A stretch of 44,514 nt of DNA from Desulfobulbaceae bacterium (GCA_011391865.1 JAABPV010000018.1:1-44514), one strand, 5' to 3'. Shown: positions 23,312 through 32,572, counted from the first letter of the stretch. The notes: generated by a model from the letters alone, not told the origin. A program made the numbers and translations.

Positions 23312-25093
23312 TCATGCGGACGCGCAGAGGATGCGTATCTCCTCTGCTTTCTCGCGGATGCCGCGCCGCAGCACCTCACGGTTGTAGGCCGAGATCACGT
23401 CCCGGCGTTTCAGCATACCCAGCACCCATTTGTCGTCCATGCTCTCCACCACTGGGATTTCCTCCAGCCCCTTGATGTCAAAGAGCTGGATGGCATCAAA
23501 GAGGTTGCGCTCAGGAGTCAGGGCGATAACCTCGCGGCTGCAAATCGCGCCGACAAGATGACAGCAACGCTGCTCCTCGTCGTGTAAGATTGTCTTCACG
23601 TCTTGCATGGAGACCATGCCGACCATCCTGCCACTATGGTTGATCACCGGGAAGTAGAACGAGTCGCTGGCCACAGCAAAGAGCTGGAGTAGATGATTGA
23701 TGTTTGCTGTCTCGCTGATGAAATTGACATCCTCGGTGATTGCCTTGCCCACGAGGATGGATTTCAACACCGCTACTTCCCGGCCCTCATGGATGTTGAT
23801 GCCCGCACGGGTGAAATCCACAGTATCTATCGAGTCAGGATGGAGCTTGCGGGCCACCACCGTGCCGAGAATGGCGGTGAGCATCACTGGGATGATGATC
23901 AAATAATTGCCTGTCATCTCAAAGAGGAGGAAAATGGCGGTCATCGGCGCATGAGTGGCGGCGGCGAGGAAGGCTCCGATGCCCACAGTGGCATACGCCC
24001 CGGCAGAGGCGGTCTGCTCAGGCAGCAGCGCATGGGCGACGCTGCCAAAGGCCCCGCCAATCACCGCGCCAATGAAGAGCGAGGGCGCGAAGACACCGCC
24101 CGCGCCGCCAGAACCGAGCGTCACGGCAGTGGCGGCAGATTTGAGCAGAATCAGGGCGGCCATCACACCTAGCTGGCCTTTGCCGTCGAGTACCTCGGCA
24201 ATGTACTCGTAGCCGTCGCCCATCACCTGCGGGAAGAAGATGCCGACGCAGCCGACTAAGAAGGCACCGAGGATCGGCTTGAGCTGGCCATGCAGCGGCA
24301 GAGCGGCGAAGCGGTCGCGGATGAAGTAAAACAAGCGGATATGCAGCACCGCCAAGATGCCGACAAGCACAGCCAGCAGGGTGTAGAGCGGCAGTTCGAC
24401 CAGCGGATTGACTAGCTGATAATCCGGGATGGGAAAGGCGGCCACCTCGCCGTACCAAGCCCGCGAAACCACGGTGGCCATAGCTGAGGCGATCACCAGC
24501 GCGGAGAAGGAGGAGATTTCGTAGGTGCCTAAGAGGATGATCTCCGCCGCAAAGAAGACCCCGGCCAGCGGAGCGTTGAAGACCCCGGCCACGCCGCCTG
24601 CACAGCCTGCGGCGACATAGACCTTCATCCGCACGCCAGAAACCCGCAGCCGCTGGCCGAACTGCGAGCCGAGCGCGCCGCCGATCTGGGCAATCGGGCC
24701 TTCCACGCCAGCGGAATTGCCGCTGCCGATGGTCAGGGCTGTGGCGACTATTTTGATGAAGATGTTCCGGGCCTTGATCACCCCGTTTTCCAGATTGACC
24801 TTGCGGAGGAACTGGGTGAAACCGTAGCCGTTGACCTTGCCGGGAAAAAGCAGCGAGAGCGGGATGAGCAAGACCATGCCGCTCATCGGTAGGAGCGGCA
24901 GAAGCAGGCTGCGCCAGCCGCCCTCGCCGATGCGCAGCAGCTCATAGCCCTGAACAAAAAGAAGCCTATGCACCAGCTCCAGCGTCTCGCGGAAGAGGAT
25001 GCTGCAAGCTCCGGCGAGCAGACCGATCACAGCGGCGGTGAGCAGCACGGCGGTCTTCTCGCCGGGGAGAAACACTTTCAGTTTGGCAGGCAT
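23312..25093 (-). CDS. ClC-family chloride channel/antiporter with CBS pair
   Basis: 593 residues. Residues 15-420 form the ClC transport domain with about 10-12 membrane segments. The selectivity region is GSGNSAGVEGPIAQIG: the glutamate in GVEGP occupies the gating-glutamate position of the H+/Cl- antiporters, and the second filter motif GSGGAGGVFAPSL is present. The N-terminus has hydrophobic segments from residue 16. Residues 430-590 hold two CBS domains (AITEDVNFISETANINHLL and REVIALTPERNLFDAIQLF), which in ClC proteins bind adenine nucleotides. It is upstream of the RapZ-like gene and divergent from trkH, so its transcription may share the 25094-25398 region. Confidence 0.92.
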   Translation of the reverse strand: MPAKLKVFLPGEKTAVLLTAAVIGLLAGACSILFRETLELVHRLLFVQGYELLRIGEGGWRSLLLPLLPMSGMVLLIPLSLLFPGKVNGYGFTQFLRKVNLENGVIKARNIFIKIVATALTIGSGNSAGVEGPIAQIGGALGSQFGQRLRVSGVRMKVYVAAGCAGGVAGVFNAPLAGVFFAAEIILLGTYEISSFSALVIASAMATVVSRAWYGEVAAFPIPDYQLVNPLVELPLYTLLAVLVGILAVLHIRLFYFIRDRFAALPLHGQLKPILGAFLVGCVGIFFPQVMGDGYEYIAEVLDGKGQLGVMAALILLKSAATAVTLGSGGAGGVFAPSLFIGAVIGGAFGSVAHALLPEQTASAGAYATVGIGAFLAAATHAPMTAIFLLFEMTGNYLIIIPVMLTAILGTVVARKLHPDSIDTVDFTRAGINIHEGREVAVLKSILVGKAITEDVNFISETANINHLLQLFAVASDSFYFPVINHSGRMVGMVSMQDVKTILHDEEQRCCHLVGAICSREVIALTPERNLFDAIQLFDIKGLEEIPVVESMDDKWVLGMLKRRDVISAYNREVLRRGIREKAEEIRILCASA

Positions 25094-25228
25094 GGCAGTC
25101 AGCGTCAGAAGATGCAGGGGGAAGCCGCTTCAACTTAGCAGAAAAAATCTTTCCTGCAAGCGGCTTTTTTGCTATTATCAGACCTTTTCTGCCAAGCTGG
25201 CCGCTATGCGTCCTGCCTCTGCCGAGCC

Positions 25229-25374
25229 GCCGAGGCATACGTATGCCTCGGCTTGGTCCCAACAGGTTGGTGCGAAGGGAGGCAAGCAGTTGGCTCAATA
25301 TGAAGCAACAGGTTGGTCCGACGAGAAGCAACCTGTTGGCCCTGAGAGAAGCAAGTGGTTGCTTCCCGTATTTT
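25229..25374. repeat. 24-bp palindrome plus five-unit 23-bp tandem array
   Basis: A perfect 24-bp palindrome at 25229-25252 (core GGCATACGTATGCC) is followed by 23-base units starting at 25260, 25283, 25306, 25329 and 25352. Each begins CAAC or CAAG and carries a palindromic core such as CAACAGGTTGG or CAACCTGTTGG, followed by a purine-rich half ending in GAAG. It lies in the divergent region between the ClC and Trk genes, upstream of the chosen trkH start. Apart from it, 25094-25228 shows only short A/T runs. Confidence 0.8.
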
Positions 25375-25398
25375 CCACCGCTGACGAACGAGCCGCGC

Positions 25399-26766
25399 AT
25401 GAGCTTGCACCGAAGACTGAAGAAGATTCTCACGCCTATCTCGCTGCCAGTGCTGTTCTTTGCCGCTGCCATCCTGCTCGGCGCGGTCTTGTTGCACGCG
25501 CCCTTCAGCAACGGCACGGGTCGGGTCTCCTTTCTCGACGCGCTCTTCACCTCGACCTCAGCGGTCTGCGTCACCGGCTTGGCAGTTGTTGACACGGGCA
25601 CGGCCTACAGCCGCACCGGCCACGTCATCCTCATGCTGCTGATTCAGGGCGGCGGACTTGGCATCATGACCTTCTCGACCTTGACCTTGTACTTGTGGAA
25701 GAAACGGGTCTCTTTGACGGATAAGATTGCCGTTGGTCAGAGCATTCTCAATAACGCTAACTTTCATCTCGGCAGATTCCTCATCCAAGTCTTTGCTGTC
25801 ACCCTGCTGATTGAACTCTGCGGGGCAGTGCTCTTGTTCATCAGTGACCCGCAGGGATTCTCGCCTTTCTCAGCATTGTTCCATGCGGTCTCAGCCTTCT
25901 GCAATGCCGGATTCTCCCTTAATCCTGATAGTCTAATTGGCTGGCAGGCGAACTGGCCCGTCAACCTGACGATCATGGCCTTGATTGTGTTCGGCGGTCT
26001 TGGTTTCTCTGTGCTCATCGAGAGCGCATCCTTTGCCTGCTCACGCCTGCGGAAAAGAAGAGCGATATGGAAAGACGAATGGTACAACAGTCTGGTGCTC
26101 AAGACCTCGCTCTTTCTCATTGCTGCTGGCGCGGTGTATCTGTATTTCTCTGAATTCGTCGTCCATAAACCCTATCTTCCTGCCAGCGAGGCCGTGCTGG
26201 CCTCGCTCTTTCAATCTGTCACCTGCCGGACAGCGGGCTTCAACACCCTGAACATTGCGGCCATGACCGATGCTTCGCTGCTCTTCATGATCCTGCTGAT
26301 GTTCATCGGCGGCGCGCCCGGCTCCTGCGCAGGCGGAATCAAAGTGACCACCTTCCGGGTCTTGCACTCCTTCATCATGGCCCAGCTCAGAGGTCGGCAT
26401 CAGGTGACGCTGGGCAAGTACGCGGTGGACAGCGAGTCGGTCAACAGCGCCTTGACCCTGCTTTTCTTCTCAGTCGCCTTGCTCTTCTTCAGCGTCATTG
26501 TCCTCAACTTCACCGAAGGCGGCGGACTCTCGCATCAGCAGACGCAGGGCCGCTTTCTTGAGCTGCTCTTTGAGGCGGTCTCGGCCTTTGGCACAGTCGG
26601 CCTGAGTGCTGATCTCACTCCGAAGCTCTCGCCCGGCGGCAAAGTGATCATCATCTGCCTGATGTTCATTGGCAGGCTCGGCCCGCTGGTGCTGCTCAGT
26701 TCGGTGCAGTCCTTCGGCACCAAGCTGCTCTACTCCCGGCCTGAAGAGAAACTGTCTATTGGTTGA
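25399..26766 (+). CDS. trkH: Potassium uptake protein, TrkH/KtrB family
   Basis: 455 residues, four repeats of a membrane-P-loop-membrane unit. The selectivity glycine regions of the P-loops are visible, for example STSAVCVTGL (about residue 55), AVSAFCNAGF (about 157), TCRTAGFNT (about 275) and AVSAFGTVGLS (about 394). Imports K+ with TrkA/KtrA as the regulatory subunit, which is encoded 12 bases downstream. I start at the ATG in MSLHRRLKK; an in-frame extension to 25243 is low complexity, lies inside the repeat array, and lacks a ribosome binding site. The ribosome binding site of the chosen start is weak. Confidence 0.9.
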   Translation: MSLHRRLKKILTPISLPVLFFAAAILLGAVLLHAPFSNGTGRVSFLDALFTSTSAVCVTGLAVVDTGTAYSRTGHVILMLLIQGGGLGIMTFSTLTLYLWKKRVSLTDKIAVGQSILNNANFHLGRFLIQVFAVTLLIELCGAVLLFISDPQGFSPFSALFHAVSAFCNAGFSLNPDSLIGWQANWPVNLTIMALIVFGGLGFSVLIESASFACSRLRKRRAIWKDEWYNSLVLKTSLFLIAAGAVYLYFSEFVVHKPYLPASEAVLASLFQSVTCRTAGFNTLNIAAMTDASLLFMILLMFIGGAPGSCAGGIKVTTFRVLHSFIMAQLRGRHQVTLGKYAVDSESVNSALTLLFFSVALLFFSVIVLNFTEGGGLSHQQTQGRFLELLFEAVSAFGTVGLSADLTPKLSPGGKVIIICLMFIGRLGPLVLLSSVQSFGTKLLYSRPEEKLSIG

Positions 26767-26778
26767 ACCCGGAGCATC

Positions 26779-27429
26779 ATGAAACTGCAAATCGGCATCA
26801 TAGGCTTAGGCAAATTCGGCCTCAAGTTCGGTCAGACCCTTGTCACCCTTGGCCATGAGGTCTTGGGCATAGAGACTGACCCGGACAAGGTCAAGAATGC
26901 GCAGCATCTCCTCACCCAAGTCTTCCTGACCGACGCGATGAGCCGCGAGGCCTTGGAGCAAATCCGTATTCAGGACTTGGAGCATGTCTTGGTCAGCGTC
27001 GGCGACTCCATCGCTGCCAGCGTGATGATCACCATGTATCTGAAAGAGCTGGGCGTGGCCAAGGTCTGGGCAAAGGCGATCAACAAAGACCACGAGAAGC
27101 TGCTCTACAAGATCGGCGCGGACGAGGTGGTGATCCCGGAGTTCATGGCTGCCAAGCAGATCGCCAGCCGCATCGCCATGCCCGGCTTTATTGAGTATCT
27201 TTCCTTTGACCGCTCCATGGCGGTGAAGGAGTTCACCGTCAAGCGCTGGGCGGGCAAGAGCCTGATTGAGCTGAACCTGACCAACACCTTCGGCATTCAA
27301 GTCATCGCTGTGCGCCGCAACGGCAGCAAGCGGTATGAGTACATCCCCAAGGCCGACGAGCTGTTTCAGGAGGGCGACAACTTCGTCGCCATCGGCAAGA
27401 TAGCTCAGATGACCAAGGTTGTTCCATGA
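26779..27429 (+). CDS. trkA: Trk/Ktr potassium uptake regulatory subunit (RCK domain)
   Basis: 216 residues, one RCK_N (Rossmann) domain with GLGKFG (residues 9-14), the conserved acidic E-x-D-x-x nucleotide loop (IETDPDKV), and one RCK_C domain from about residue 135. KtrA-type length (single copy) rather than the double-length TrkA. Binds nucleotides and gates the adjacent TrkH-type channel. The start ATG follows the trkH stop by 12 bases with a ribosome binding site (GGAGC at 26771-26775). Trailed by the corC promoter. Confidence 0.92.
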   Translation: MKLQIGIIGLGKFGLKFGQTLVTLGHEVLGIETDPDKVKNAQHLLTQVFLTDAMSREALEQIRIQDLEHVLVSVGDSIAASVMITMYLKELGVAKVWAKAINKDHEKLLYKIGADEVVIPEFMAAKQIASRIAMPGFIEYLSFDRSMAVKEFTVKRWAGKSLIELNLTNTFGIQVIAVRRNGSKRYEYIPKADELFQEGDNFVAIGKIAQMTKVVP

Positions 27430-27467
27430 GCAGGCCGCGATTTCTCATCGCCGGGCCGGGCCGCTCA

Positions 27468-27476
27468 TGCTATAAT
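27468..27476 (+). promoter_or_regulatory. Extended -10 promoter of the corC-lnt-prfB operon
   Basis: TGC TATAAT is a perfect extended -10 (TGnTATAAT) with the TG at 27468-27469; no clear -35 is seen. It lies about 50 bases before the corC start and after the trkA stop. Confidence 0.6.
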
Positions 27477-27520
27477 GGCCGGGACGGTCAGCAGCGAAGA
27501 TATTTTCGACATCTGGGAGG

Positions 27521-28384
27521 ATGACAGCGGAGATTATGAGCGAGAACGAGGGGGAAGCGAGGGAAAAATCTTTCTGGCAGCGGCTACGGCGGCCTTTGTT
27601 CCGCTCCTCGCCGGACACGGCCCAGCAGCTGGAGCATGAGATTCAGGAGCTGCTGGAGGACGGCGAGGAGCACGGCTTGATCAGCAGCCATGAAGAGCAG
27701 CTCATCAACTCTATTTTCAATTTCCGGGCTACAGTGGCCTCGGAGATCATGACCCCGGCGGCGGAAATCATCTCCGCCGACCTCAGCAGCTCGGTGGAGG
27801 AGATCAGCCGCCTGATCTGCGAGGAAGGCTACACCCGCATCCCGATTTACAGCGGCAGCCCGGACAACATCGTCGGCATCGTCCACGCCAAAGACCTGCT
27901 CCGCATCCTCAGCCGCAGCGGCGGCGCAGCAGCCACGCTGGAGGAGCAGCTCAACCCGCCGGAGCTGATTCCCGAATCCAAGCCGATCACCGAGCTGCTC
28001 CGCGATTTCCAGTCCGGCAAGAACCACATGGCCCTTGTCACCGACGAGTTCGGCAGCGTCCGGGGCCTGATCACCTTGGAGGACGTGTTGGAGGAAATCG
28101 TCGGCGAAATTGACGACGAATACGACCAAGGCGAGCGGGAGTTGATGCTGAAGGTGGACAGCCAGACCGTGGTTGTCGATGCCCGCATTGACATCGAGGC
28201 GGTGGAGCGTCATTTTGACTGCCTGCTGCCGGACGGCCTCTATGAGTCGGTGGGCGGCCTGCTCATCCACTTGCTCAACCGTGTGCCGAAACAGGGCGAG
28301 AACGTGACCACGCCGCCCCTGACCTTCAAAGTGCTGACCGCGACCCCGCGCCGGGTCCGCACAGTGAGAATCCGCAAAACATGA
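27521..28384 (+). CDS. corC: CorC/HlyC family CBS-domain protein
   Basis: 287 residues. Two CBS domains (about 65-125, MTPAAEIISADLSSSVEEI; and 135-190, ending in FGSVRGLITLEDVLEEIVGEIDDE) followed by a CorC_HlyC transporter-associated domain (about 205-285, VDARIDIEAVERHFDCLLPDG). It lacks the DUF21 membrane domain, like E. coli YbeX/CorC, which is linked to Mg/Co handling and to ribosome/lipoprotein metabolism by its constant neighbour lnt. Two starts are possible: the listed ATG directly abuts GGGAGG, and another in-frame ATG at 27536 follows GGAG by three bases. Overlaps lnt by four bases. Confidence 0.88.
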   Translation: MTAEIMSENEGEAREKSFWQRLRRPLFRSSPDTAQQLEHEIQELLEDGEEHGLISSHEEQLINSIFNFRATVASEIMTPAAEIISADLSSSVEEISRLICEEGYTRIPIYSGSPDNIVGIVHAKDLLRILSRSGGAAATLEEQLNPPELIPESKPITELLRDFQSGKNHMALVTDEFGSVRGLITLEDVLEEIVGEIDDEYDQGERELMLKVDSQTVVVDARIDIEAVERHFDCLLPDGLYESVGGLLIHLLNRVPKQGENVTTPPLTFKVLTATPRRVRTVRIRKT

Positions 28385-29985
28385 GCGACGAGAACGCCCC
28401 GAACAGACTCCTGACGTTGGCCGCGCCCGCCGCTGCGGCCCTGCTGTTGTCGCTGGCCATGCCCGGCCCGACCGGCTGGTGGCCGCTGCTCTTTGTCGCC
28501 TTGATCCCGCTGCTCTGGGCGGCGCGGCGGCTGCCTCCGGCCAAGAGCTGCTGCATGGGCATGTTTTCAGGTCTGCTCTATCATCTCGGCCTGATATATT
28601 GGATCGTCTTTGTCCTCAACCGCTATGGCAACCTTCATGCTTCAGCAGCGGCAGCGGTGCTGCTGCTCTTGGCTGCATACATGGCGGTCTACATGGGCCT
28701 CTTCAGCTACTTCATCTCTTGGCTGGCCGGGGGGACGGGCCGCAGCTCCGCCTCTGTCATCCTGCTGACCGCGCCCGCGCTTTGGGTCGGCCTTGACGTG
28801 GCACGAGGATGGCTTTTCTCCGGCCTGCCATGGATGGACCTCGGCTACGGCCTTTCCAGCCAGCCCCTGCTGATTCAGGCCGCCGACTTGGGCGGGCATC
28901 ATCTGGTCACCTTCTGCGTCGTTCAAATCAACGTCCTGATTTTCTGGCTCTTAGACAGAATGTTGAGCAGGGATAAGGCACTGCGGCGGCATTCCCTCTA
29001 TCCCTTGGCAGTCTTCCTCCTGCTCTACTGCGTCGGCGGCTACTCCATGTTCCGCTGGCGGCAGGTGGAGGCTGCTGCGTCGGCAGCAGACCAGGCGGTC
29101 GTGACGGTGGTGCAGGGCAATATTGATCAGAGCGAAAAATGGTCTCCGGCCCGCAAGGAAGAAACTGTGCGCAAATATTTTGCGCTTTCCGGGCAGAGCT
29201 TCCGCAACGGCCAGCCCATTGATTTGCTGGTCTGGCCGGAGACAGCCCTGCCTTTCTATCCTTTGCGGGATCCGCTGATGAAACAAGTGAACGACTTCGC
29301 CCGCGACCGGCGGGCGCATCTGCTGACCGGCGCGCCCTATTTCAATGTGCTGCCAGAGAAAAAGAGACCTGTGGAATTCTATAACAGCGCACTGATGCTG
29401 GATTCCACAGGCCGCCTGACAGACAGGTACAACAAGCAGCATTTGGTACCCTTTGGCGAGTATGTCCCTTTGCGCGACTATCTCTGGTTTGTCAAACCCT
29501 TGGTCGAGCTGGTGGGTGACTTCAGTATTGGAACGTCTTCTGAGCCGCTGGAGGCGGAACGGATCAAGGCTGGCGTGCTGATCTGCTTTGAATCGATCTT
29601 CCCGGAAATCGCCCGGAAGACCGCCGAGCAGGGAGCGAATCTGCTCGTCAATCTGACCAACGACGCATGGTACGGATACTCCAGTGCGCCGTATCAGTCT
29701 TGGGCAATGACCGTGATGCGGGCGGTGGAGAACCGGCGCAGCATGGCGCGGGCCGCCAACACCGGCATCAGCGGCTTTGTCGCGCCGACCGGTGCTGTCA
29801 TTGCCAAATCAACACTGTTCACGGATGCCGCGCTGACGGAATCTGTTCCCCTGCTGACCGAGCAGACCTTTTTTGTCAAAGGCGGGCATTGGTTCGGCCA
29901 TGTCTGCCTTGTCTTGGGCGGCATGTTTCTTCTCGTCAATGCTTGGACGAAAAGAATGCGGCGGCGGAACGGAGGCCGGAAGTGA
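28381..29985 (+). CDS. lnt: Apolipoprotein N-acyltransferase
   Basis: 534 residues. Transfers an acyl chain to the N-terminus of lipoproteins in the inner membrane, the last step of lipoprotein maturation. Six hydrophobic segments in the first 225 residues are followed by a nitrilase-like catalytic domain with the triad E287 (VWPETALPF), K352 (YNKQHLVPFGEY) and C402 (LICFESIFPE). A final membrane segment is at about 505-525. ATGA overlap with corC couples the two. The gene order corC-lnt-prfB is common in Deltaproteobacteria. Confidence 0.95.
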   Translation: MSDENAPNRLLTLAAPAAAALLLSLAMPGPTGWWPLLFVALIPLLWAARRLPPAKSCCMGMFSGLLYHLGLIYWIVFVLNRYGNLHASAAAAVLLLLAAYMAVYMGLFSYFISWLAGGTGRSSASVILLTAPALWVGLDVARGWLFSGLPWMDLGYGLSSQPLLIQAADLGGHHLVTFCVVQINVLIFWLLDRMLSRDKALRRHSLYPLAVFLLLYCVGGYSMFRWRQVEAAASAADQAVVTVVQGNIDQSEKWSPARKEETVRKYFALSGQSFRNGQPIDLLVWPETALPFYPLRDPLMKQVNDFARDRRAHLLTGAPYFNVLPEKKRPVEFYNSALMLDSTGRLTDRYNKQHLVPFGEYVPLRDYLWFVKPLVELVGDFSIGTSSEPLEAERIKAGVLICFESIFPEIARKTAEQGANLLVNLTNDAWYGYSSAPYQSWAMTVMRAVENRRSMARAANTGISGFVAPTGAVIAKSTLFTDAALTESVPLLTEQTFFVKGGHWFGHVCLVLGGMFLLVNAWTKRMRRRNGGRK

Positions 29986-30227
29986 GCAGTCAGAAAGACT
30001 ACATCGGCGTGAGCCAGTGCGACGACGGTACGTGGCAGTATTCGGTGCGCAAGGCCAGCGGCAAGTTCAAGATCGAAGGCGGTTTCAGCACAGCCAAAGT
30101 GGCGGCACTGCTGCGCGACGAATATATCATCCGCCACCAGTTAGACGAGGAGTGCAACTTTAAAGTCAAGCGGATGGCGAAAATGCGGAATGAAGCCTAC
30201 GAGCAGATGTTCGGCAGGCAGGATTGA
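29982..30227 (+). CDS. Small AP2-like domain protein
   Basis: 81 residues starting at the GTG that overlaps the lnt stop (GTGA); GGAGG is six bases upstream, a good ribosome binding site. Residues 7-50 (YIGVSQCDDGTWQYSVR, then GGFSTAKVAALLRDEYI) follow the AP2/ERF fold pattern YxGVxxxxxGKWxAxIR...LGxFxTxEEAAxAYDxA, with three strands and one helix. The remaining C-terminal part (EECNFKVKRMAKMRNEAYEQMF) is basic and helical, which could extend DNA contact. AP2-like domains in bacteria are usually parts of homing endonucleases or integrases; a solitary one in an lnt-prfB operon is unusual. The AP2 resemblance is by eye and needs a profile search. Confidence 0.5.
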   Translation: MSSQKDYIGVSQCDDGTWQYSVRKASGKFKIEGGFSTAKVAALLRDEYIIRHQLDEECNFKVKRMAKMRNEAYEQMFGRQD

Positions 30228-30254
30228 ATTAAATTTTCAGGAGAATGCGGAACA

Positions 30255-31368
30255 ATGGCTGATTTGACCGAGACTGCGGAACTGCGGCAGAAGATACAGG
30301 CGTTGAAGGATAAAATGCTCGCGTTGAAGGAGCATCTTTGACTTGGACAGCAAAAAGCTGGACATTGAACGCTTGGAATCCGACTCGCTGGAGCCGAATT
30401 TCTGGAATGATCAGCACAATGCCAAAAAGGTGCAGCGGCAGCTCGGTCAGCTGCAAGAGGTAGTCGGTGGCTGGGAGCTGCATTATCGGCATGTTGAAGA
30501 GGCGGAGCTGCTCTTGGACATGGCAATAGAGGAAGGCGACACCGAATCTCTGAACGAGGTCGAAGCCTCGTTGGGGCGGCTGGCCGAGGAGGTTGAGGCC
30601 ACTGAGCTAGAGTGCATGTTTGACGGCGAGCACGACAGCTGCAACGCTATGCTCACGGTTCATGCGGGTGCGGGCGGCACCGAGGCACAGGATTGGGTGA
30701 GCATGTTGCTGCGCATGTACCTGCGTTGGGCTGAATTGCACAGCTTCAAGGCCGATATTCTTGATTATCTGCCCGGTGACGAGGCCGGAGTGAAGTCGGT
30801 CACTGTCCTGATCAGCGGCAAGAACGCCTACGGCTACACCCGCTCCGAGGTCGGCATCCACCGTTTGGTGCGGATTTCGCCCTTTGACGCTTCGGGGCGG
30901 CGGCACACCTCCTTTGCCTCGGTGATGGTGCTGCCGGAATTGGACGACACCATCGAGATAGACATCAACGAGAAAGACCTGCGCATTGATACCTACCGCT
31001 CCAGCGGCGCAGGCGGCCAGCATGTCAATAAGACGGACTCGGCCATCCGCATCACCCATTTGCCGACAAACATTGTCGTGCAATGCCAGAACGAGCGTTC
31101 GCAGCTCCGCAACAAGGAGATGGCTATGAAGATGCTGATGGCCAAGCTCTACGACAAGCAGCAGCAGGAGAATTTGCAGGCGCAGGAGAATCTGCACGGC
31201 GAGAAAAAGGAGATCGCTTGGGGCAGCCAGATCCGCTCCTATGTCCTTCAGCCCTACCGGCTGATTAAAGACCACCGCACTGGCGTGGAGGTCGGCAATG
31301 TTGATGCTGCGCTGGACGGCGATTTGGATCAGTTCATCAAGGCCTTTCTGCTCTGGCAGCCGCGTTAA
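30255..31368 (+). CDS. prfB: Peptide chain release factor 2 with programmed +1 frameshift
   Basis: 370 residues after frameshifting. The first 28 codons (MADLTETAELRQKIQ...) end in CTT TGA C at 30336-30342, the classic prfB slippage site, with the Shine-Dalgarno-like AAGGAG at 30328-30333. Reading resumes at GAC (30340), so the product continues as ...EHL-D-LDSKKLDIERLES. The stop-codon specificity motif is SPF (RISPFDASG), and the hydrolysis motif GGQ is in SGAGGQHVNKTD. RF2 releases peptides at UAA and UGA, and its own UGA gives autoregulation: low RF2 raises frameshifting. The coordinates span both frames; the annotation must be joined at 30338/30340. Confidence 0.97.
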
Positions 31369-31371
31369 GCG

Positions 31372-32568
31372 ATGCCGCTGCTGACCAGCCTGCTCATCCT
31401 CATCGTCGCGGCACGTCTGCTGGGACAAATTTTTCAGCGCTACGGCCAGCCCTCAATTGTCGGGGAGATGCTGGCCGGAGTGCTGCTGGGGCCGAGCGCG
31501 CTTAATCTGATCCACGCCAACGCCGCGCTGGCCAGCATCTCGGAGTTCGCCGTCTTCTTGGTGGTGCTCTCCGCCGGACTGGAGATGAATTTCAAGGATG
31601 TTTTCAACGCCCTGTTCAGCCGGGGTATTGTCATCGCCATTCTCGGCTTTGTCCTGCCCTTTGCTGCTGGAACAGCTATCGGCGCGGCCTTTCATCTTGA
31701 TGTGATGCGCACGGTTTTTCTCGGACTCTGCGTTTCCATCACCGCCCTGCCGGTCACCGTGCGCATCCTGCAAAATTTCAATCTGCTCAACTCGGAAATC
31801 GCCCGCTACTCCGTTGCCACGGCCATTTTCAACGACGTGGCCGCCCTGCTGGTGCTTGGGGTGATCCTCAACCTGCCGGAGCAGCCCTCCCTGCGGGCCA
31901 TTGCGGTTTCCGTCTTCGGTACCGGCTGGAAATTGGTCGCGCTGGGCGCATTGATCCTCGGCTTCAACTGGCAGCTGGAGCAGCTGCCGAAGCGCGGCAT
32001 ACACATTGAAAAAGTCTCGGAAAAATTAGTCGAGATCGTCGGCGGTGAAGCTCTCTTCGGCATACTCGCCCTCTTCGTCCTTGTCTTCGGCTCAATCAGC
32101 GAGATGCTCGGCTTTCACTTTGTCATCGGCTCATTTTTCGGCGCACTGCTGATAGACCGGAAATTCTTCCTCGCCTCGCGCTACCATGAGCTGGATCTCA
32201 CGTTGCGTTCCATCACCGAAGGCTTTCTGGGGCCGGTCTTTTTTGCCTATCTCGGCTTGGAATTTGACATTGACGCGCTGAAGCCGCTCGGTTTTGTCTT
32301 TGTCGTGCTGGCGGTGTCGGTGATCTCAAAAGTGCTGGCGGGCTGGCTTGGCGGGCTACTGATCCAGATGCCGCCAACGCAGGCGTTAGGCATCGGCATC
32401 ATCCTCAATGGGCGCGGGGTGATGGAATTGGTCATCGCCAGCATTGCTTACGAGCGCGGCTTTATCAATCAGGGCCTGTTTTCCACCCTTGTGCTGATGG
32501 GCGTGGTGACGACGATGATCACTCCGCTGATGTTCCGCAAATGGATTTTGCCCAAGATGGAGGAATGA
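31372..32568 (+). CDS. CPA2-family cation:proton antiporter (Kef/NapA-like)
   Basis: 398 residues, about 12 transmembrane segments throughout (first one LLTSLLILIVAARLLG). Contains the GEMLAGVLLGPS loop and, in the membrane, FNDVAALLVLG: the ND pair takes the place of the DD pair of electrogenic antiporters, which suggests an electroneutral exchange type. No RCK or TrkA domain follows, unlike KefB/C. It begins four bases after the prfB stop. Likely exchanges Na+ or K+ for protons; the ion cannot be determined here. Confidence 0.9.
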   Translation: MPLLTSLLILIVAARLLGQIFQRYGQPSIVGEMLAGVLLGPSALNLIHANAALASISEFAVFLVVLSAGLEMNFKDVFNALFSRGIVIAILGFVLPFAAGTAIGAAFHLDVMRTVFLGLCVSITALPVTVRILQNFNLLNSEIARYSVATAIFNDVAALLVLGVILNLPEQPSLRAIAVSVFGTGWKLVALGALILGFNWQLEQLPKRGIHIEKVSEKLVEIVGGEALFGILALFVLVFGSISEMLGFHFVIGSFFGALLIDRKFFLASRYHELDLTLRSITEGFLGPVFFAYLGLEFDIDALKPLGFVFVVLAVSVISKVLAGWLGGLLIQMPPTQALGIGIILNGRGVMELVIASIAYERGFINQGLFSTLVLMGVVTTMITPLMFRKWILPKMEE

Positions 32569-32572
32569 AACG

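Noticed and set aside
25243-25398. Longer TrkH start with a 52-residue extension
   Set aside because: The extension is the repeat array in translation and has no hydrophobic or conserved character.
27474-27640. Alternative frame MAGTVSSEDIFDIW upstream of corC
   Set aside because: It starts inside the -10 element, is not in the CorC frame and ends in low-complexity sequence.
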